Below are positions 12,237-14,984 of a stretch of DNA of 14,984 nucleotides, one piece after another. Source of the DNA: an uncultured Dysosmobacter sp. GTDB lineage: Bacteria > Bacillota > Clostridia > Oscillospirales > Oscillospiraceae. The DNA is taken from contig CAKUBJ010000040.1 in NCBI GenBank assembly GCA_934636905.1, positions 1-14,984 on the forward strand, read 5' to 3'. The position numbers were made by a program, and so were the translations under genes. Numbering within the stretch: position 1 is the stretch's first letter; every line of letters starts with the position of its first letter. Below the pieces are notes generated by a model. The model saw only the letters and a program-made list of their open reading frames with translations. It did no database searches and had not been told where the DNA came from.

Positions 12237-13112
12237 ATGTCAAAGAAAGCCACCGCGTTTCAGAAAAAGGAAATGAGCAAGCTATTCCGGGGCAAGGAGA
12301 TTTTCAAGCCCCTGAACACCGGCTGGATTGACGAAAATGTCGCCTGCGTCCGGGAGTGGGTGGCCAACATCTTCTTCTACCGCAAGGGGGATACCACCCT
12401 CATGATTGACGCCGGGTACAACTATGACCGGCTGGCGGAAAAGATGGGCTGGCTGGGCATTGAACCGGCGTCCATCCGGCACATCCTCATCACCCATCAG
12501 GACACCGACCATGTAGGCGCCGTGGAGGCGGACAGCCCCGGCCTGTTCCGGGATGCGAAGCTGTATATCGGCGAGATTGAAAACCGCTATCTCACCGGCG
12601 AAGTCCGCCGGAAGGTGATTTATCACCTCTACAGGCTGCCGCAGGTGACCATCCGCAACGGGAAAACCCTGCTGAAAGACGGCGATGTTCTTGACATTGA
12701 CGGCATCCGAATTGAGTGCTTTCTGGTTCCCGGCCACACCTGGGGGCATATGGTCTATCTCGTCGACGACAGGTATCTCTTCACCGGCGATACCCTCTGG
12801 TTCGGCGCCGACGGCGGCTACAGCTTCATTTCCTCGCTGGCGGAGGACAACAAACTGGCGGTGAAATCCCTGGCGGTGCTGGAGCAGAAGCTGCAAAGCC
12901 GCGGACTGCACCCGCTGTTTCTCACCGGCCACACCGGCTGGACGGACAATTTCGCATTTGCCTTCGCCCATAGAGACAAGCTGTGCTCGCCGTTTGGCAG
13001 GAGGGTGCCAGACCCCACTGCACCCTACGATGCCTACGACGAGTCGGACGACACGGAGGAGAAGGCAAATGCCGGGTATCTCCATGGCGTGGGGCAGACG
13101 ATCCGCCGGTGA
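12237..13112 (+). CDS. Metallo-beta-lactamase-fold hydrolase, cluster gene 4
   Basis: MBL-fold enzymes are metal-dependent hydrolases of thioesters, lactones, phosphoesters and similar bonds. AGGAGG (12224-12229) lies seven bases upstream; the protein has 291 residues. Metal-ligand motifs: THQDTDHVG (H87, D89, D91, H92), GHTWGH (H167, H171), TGDTLW (D185) and LTGHTGW (H232). The usual second histidine of HxHxDH is D89, a variant also found in real family members. The C-terminal 40 residues (charged, ending NAGYLHGVGQTIRR) are an extension beyond the core fold. Its place after three methyltransferases suggests it acts on the same small molecule. Confidence 0.9.
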   Translation: MSKKATAFQKKEMSKLFRGKEIFKPLNTGWIDENVACVREWVANIFFYRKGDTTLMIDAGYNYDRLAEKMGWLGIEPASIRHILITHQDTDHVGAVEADSPGLFRDAKLYIGEIENRYLTGEVRRKVIYHLYRLPQVTIRNGKTLLKDGDVLDIDGIRIECFLVPGHTWGHMVYLVDDRYLFTGDTLWFGADGGYSFISSLAEDNKLAVKSLAVLEQKLQSRGLHPLFLTGHTGWTDNFAFAFAHRDKLCSPFGRRVPDPTAPYDAYDESDDTEEKANAGYLHGVGQTIRR

Positions 13113-13135
13113 GGCGGCCAAAGGGAGGAACGAGC

Positions 13136-13771
13136 ATGAAATACATGGGAATGCCCATGGCCATGTGGGCGCTGTTTGTAAAATCCTTTCAGACCCAGCT
13201 GACGGCGGTGCTGGGTTATGACGCCGGCACCGCAAGGGAGATTACGCAAAAGGCCAAGGCGAAATACCGGGAGCTCATTGCAAAGCTGCCGGCATTTGAA
13301 AAGGGTGACCGTTTTCAGTTGAACATCGTGGGCTGCGCCATGCTCTGCGCCTTTATCCTCTCCATGCCTCGGCGGCCGGAGGTGGACGAACTGACCGACT
13401 ATTACGCCAAAGTTCAAATGACGCCGCTGATGCGCTGGTTCTGCCGCCGGAGCGGCAAGTCGAAGTTCACGCCGAAAGACATTGCCGGGATGAGGACCAC
13501 CGCTGCCCTGAAAGCCGCCGACCGCAACCCTTATTCCTGGAACATGGACTTCATCGAATACCCGGACGGCAGCGGCTATGAGGGGCGCTTTACCAAATGC
13601 GGCATCTGCACGCTGATGCAGGAGTTGGGGCTTTTCGACCTGACCCCTGCCATGTGCCATCTGGACTACACCATGAGCGAGGCCGGCGGTGTCACGGACT
13701 TTGTGCGGCAGTACACGCTGGCCTCCGGCGGCCCCTACTGCGACTGCGGATACCGGAAGAAACGGACATGA
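13136..13771 (+). CDS. L-2-amino-thiazoline-4-carboxylate (ATC) hydrolase-family protein, cluster gene 5
   Basis: The start at 13136 (MKYMGMPMAM) is fixed by GGGAGG at 13123-13128; the frame is open further upstream, but that part overlaps the MBL gene and is arginine-rich. The 211 residues match, by pattern recognition, the ATC hydrolase-like family (PF14196). The diagnostic C-terminal half reads CGIC (C155, C158), MCHLDYTMSEAGG (C174, D177) and GGPYCDCGYRKK (C202, C204). The founding Pseudomonas enzyme opens a thiazoline ring on the way to cysteine, but most relatives in gut anaerobes are uncharacterised and annotated only by similarity. The six cysteines could bind metal or act catalytically. 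It lies 23 bases after the MBL gene and 18 before the ZIP gene. Confidence 0.82.
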   Translation: MKYMGMPMAMWALFVKSFQTQLTAVLGYDAGTAREITQKAKAKYRELIAKLPAFEKGDRFQLNIVGCAMLCAFILSMPRRPEVDELTDYYAKVQMTPLMRWFCRRSGKSKFTPKDIAGMRTTAALKAADRNPYSWNMDFIEYPDGSGYEGRFTKCGICTLMQELGLFDLTPAMCHLDYTMSEAGGVTDFVRQYTLASGGPYCDCGYRKKRT

Positions 13772-13789
13772 GAAAGGCGGCTGCACTGT

Positions 13790-14249
13790 ATGGGACAAAT
13801 CGCTTGGGGGATTCTGATTCCCTTTCTCGGCACATCTCTGGGGGCGGCCTGCGTATTCTTTATGCGGCGGCAGCTTAGGGATGCCGTACAGCGCACCCTT
13901 ACCGGCTTCGCCGCCGGTGTGATGGTGGCAGCCTCCGTCTGGAGCCTGCTGATTCCCGCCATGGAGCAGGGGAAGGTGGTCGTTTCTTCCGGCGTTTATT
14001 GGATTCTGGATTGGGATTCTGTTCCTGCTGTGCCTTGACCATCTGATTCCCCATCTCCACGCCGGGAGCAATCAGACAGAGGGGCCGAAAAGCCGGCTGC
14101 AAAGGACCACCATGATGGTGCTGGCGGTGACGCTGCACAACATCCCGGAGGGGATGGCGGCGGGGGTTGTCTACGCAGGGCTTCTCTCCTCCGGCGGCAC
14201 GCAGATTACGGCAGCCGGGGCGCTGGCGCTATCTCTTGGCATCGCCATC
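13790..14249 (+). pseudogene. ZIP-family metal transporter, frameshifted and truncated
   Basis: ZIP transporters carry Zn2+, Fe2+ or related ions across the membrane with eight helices. The first frame gives MGQIAWGILIPFLGTSLG through LLIPAMEQGK, with helices 1 and 2. At about 13973-13977 one extra base appears within AAGGTGG. The +1 frame then continues the protein as WSFLPAFIGFWIGILFLL, then DHLIPHLHAG and the metal-site motif LHNIPEG, up to ALALSLGIAI at about 14249. There the expected second metal motif (typically QNFPEGAI) is replaced by unrelated sequence. Only about 153 of roughly 250 residues remain, so the gene is dead unless the remainder lies elsewhere. It sits 18 bases after the ATC hydrolase-like gene, so it was probably the last gene of that operon. 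Confidence 0.82.
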
Positions 14250-14449
14250 AGCTGTATATCCGAGGCAATTTGCTGGACACGGCCCAAGAGCTCCGTTGCA
14301 GTTCCGTTCCAACCATCTCTGCCAATAACCTGATCAATGACTGGCAGAAGCGGATCAGGAGGTTCCGGTAATGGCGTATCCTCCACTCTGATCAGATTCC
14401 ACACACATCGACTCTTATCAAATCGTAGAACATATCGCTGGTTTGGCAT
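14250..14449 (-). pseudogene. C-terminal fragment of a mobile-element protein (ATPase/primase-like)
   Basis: On the minus strand an open frame from about 14449 reads MPNQRYVLRFDKSRCVWNLI and later DQVIGRDGWNGTATELLGRV, breaking off at the ZIP junction. The RFDK...W segment followed by WNGTATELL resembles C-terminal parts of RecA/RepA-like ATPases or primases of plasmids and conjugative elements. That is from memory of the pattern, not a database match. Its base composition is more AT-rich than the genes to the left. Both ends appear incomplete: no family N-terminus is present and the C-terminus is cut. Confidence 0.4.
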
Positions 14450-14564
14450 CTTCCTTTCAGATATTGGATAGTGCTTGCAGGTATATCCTGCATACCCCTT
14501 CGTAATAAATGTAGAAAACAGGCCCCTTTTGAACACCCATGAACGCAAAAAAATAAAAAAAATA

Positions 14565-14618
14565 GGTGCCGTCAAGATTTATGCGCAAATAAATTTGCAC
14601 ATAAATCTTGACGGCACC
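14565..14618. repeat. 54-base near-perfect palindrome
   Basis: The arm GGTGCCGTCAAGATTTATG (14565-14583) is perfectly complementary to 14600-14618. After one mismatch, GCAAAT (14585-14590) pairs with ATTTGC (14593-14598), leaving a two-base centre. On the minus strand it is followed by a long T-rich run, so it could also act as a terminator. It may be abutted inverted terminal repeats of an insertion sequence or a tiny MITE. Confidence 0.8.
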
Positions 14619-14691
14619 CACTTCCTCGAACTAATTCTTTGAGCTGCCCCTTGATAATTTCCTCATTCAGCTGTACAATTTTCTCGGACAT
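14572..14691 (-). pseudogene. N-terminal remnant of an IS256-family transposase
   Basis: On the minus strand ATG at 14691 opens MSEKIVQLNEEIIKGQLKEL followed by VRGS, the characteristic N-terminus of IS256/Mutator-type DDE transposases of gut clostridia (normally about 400 residues, continuing VEETLNELLE). After codon 24 the frame enters the palindrome 14565-14618 and ends within 15 more codons. The ribosome binding site AAAGGAG (about 14702-14708) and promoter (14731-14759) are intact. The element was therefore truncated by internal deletion or by insertion of the palindromic sequence; it cannot make active transposase. Confidence 0.75.
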
Positions 14692-14730
14692 AGTTTGCTT
14701 GCTCCTTTCGAATGTTTGTGTGGTAACTTC

Positions 14731-14759
14731 ATTCTACCAGAGCCTGCAAGCTATGTCTT
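14731..14759 (-). promoter_or_regulatory. Promoter of the transposase remnant
   Basis: On the minus strand AAGACA (14759-14754) and TAGAAT (14736-14731) are 17 bases apart, about 40 bases ahead of the remnant start codon. Confidence 0.5.
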
Positions 14760-14984
14760 CTTTTATGCGGTTTTCAATTTGCGCAATTTATTGTACATTA
14801 TCCCTTGCCTTCGGCTAACGCTTCCTACTGCCGAGCGCGTAGTGGTCTTTCGCCACATAGTTGTTGCCCATGCCGGGCGCACCAAGCTGAAGCATCTCCA
14901 ATGCGAAACTGCATTGGAGATGCTTTCGATTACAGGCATATTGTCATATAGGGCGGGATACAAAGGACATCATCTTTCTCAATG
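14760..14984. other. Unidentified mobile-element-like sequence
   Basis: No convincing gene is visible. A minus-strand frame ending near 14818 reads GAPGMGNNYVAKDHYALGSRKR, which looks protein-like but is short and interrupted by the hairpin at 14890-14925. It may be the decayed 3' end of another mobile-element gene extending from the right. Confidence 0.25.
14890..14925. repeat. Perfect 15-bp hairpin
   Basis: AAGCATCTCCAATGC (14890-14904) is perfectly complementary to 14911-14925 around the loop GAAACT. Only a short TT run follows, so a terminator role is uncertain. Confidence 0.65.

Noticed and set aside
14818..14905. Minus-strand gene reading ...GAPGMGNNYVAKDHYALGSRKR
   Set aside because: It looks protein-like but is under 35 codons, has no ribosome binding site and its frame is disturbed by the hairpin at 14890-14925. 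It is noted only as possible debris.

Overview
The window reads as a chromosomal segment of a GC-rich, spore-forming anaerobic Firmicute, most likely Oscillospiraceae-like (Oscillibacter/Flavonifractor type). The grounds are a clostridial-type RnfB, the sporulation hydrolase SpoIIP, strong AGGAGG ribosome binding sites, consensus sigma-A promoters with 17-base spacers, and GC-rich hairpin terminators. This assignment is an inference from gene content and style; no rRNA gene is present.

Layout. Bases 1-971 hold the end of an rnf operon (rnfB plus terminator). Bases 1056-2362 hold a promoter, a structured 5' leader, the lipoate-protein ligase gene lplA and its terminator. Bases 2329-2476 are four back-to-back hairpins with no gene. 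A 54-residue protein gene (2765-2929) with a folded leader and the DNA-repair endonuclease nfo (3016-3846) follow. A leftward pair encodes a 2-hydroxyacid dehydrogenase and a glycerate 2-kinase (6329-4058). Together they would reduce hydroxypyruvate (or a similar acid) to glycerate and phosphorylate it into glycolysis. The divergent iclR gene (6432-7232) probably controls them, and an almost identical palindrome lies on each side of iclR. spoIIP follows (7542-8699). Next is a divergent pair: a ribbon-helix-helix protein (8950-8762) and a 50-residue protein (9069-9221), separated by nested palindromes. thrH (9891-9292), a phosphoserine phosphatase/homoserine phosphotransferase, is leftward.

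Bases 10036-13771 are the most unusual part. A near-consensus promoter and a roughly 130-base leader with hairpins precede five tightly packed rightward genes: three unrelated SAM-dependent methyltransferases, a metallo-beta-lactamase-fold hydrolase and an ATC-hydrolase-family protein. A ZIP metal transporter gene follows, but it is broken by a frameshift and then cut off at about 14249. The close spacing suggests one transcript and one pathway, probably modification or detoxification of a small molecule. The substrate cannot be read from the sequence.

Bases 14250-14984 are lower in GC and look like mobile-element debris: a leftward C-terminal fragment resembling a plasmid or conjugative-element ATPase/primase, a near-perfect 54-base palindrome, and the first 24 codons of an IS256-family transposase with its own promoter and ribosome binding site.

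Stretches over 300 bases without a gene: 910-1224 (terminator, promoter, folded leader), 2227-2764 (hairpins, a repeat, a folded leader), 7233-7541 (second operator copy, antisense promoter, two hairpins), 9892-10204 (two divergent promoters, folded leader), and 14692-14984 (transposase promoter, one hairpin, otherwise unidentified). No tRNA, rRNA or CRISPR array was seen.
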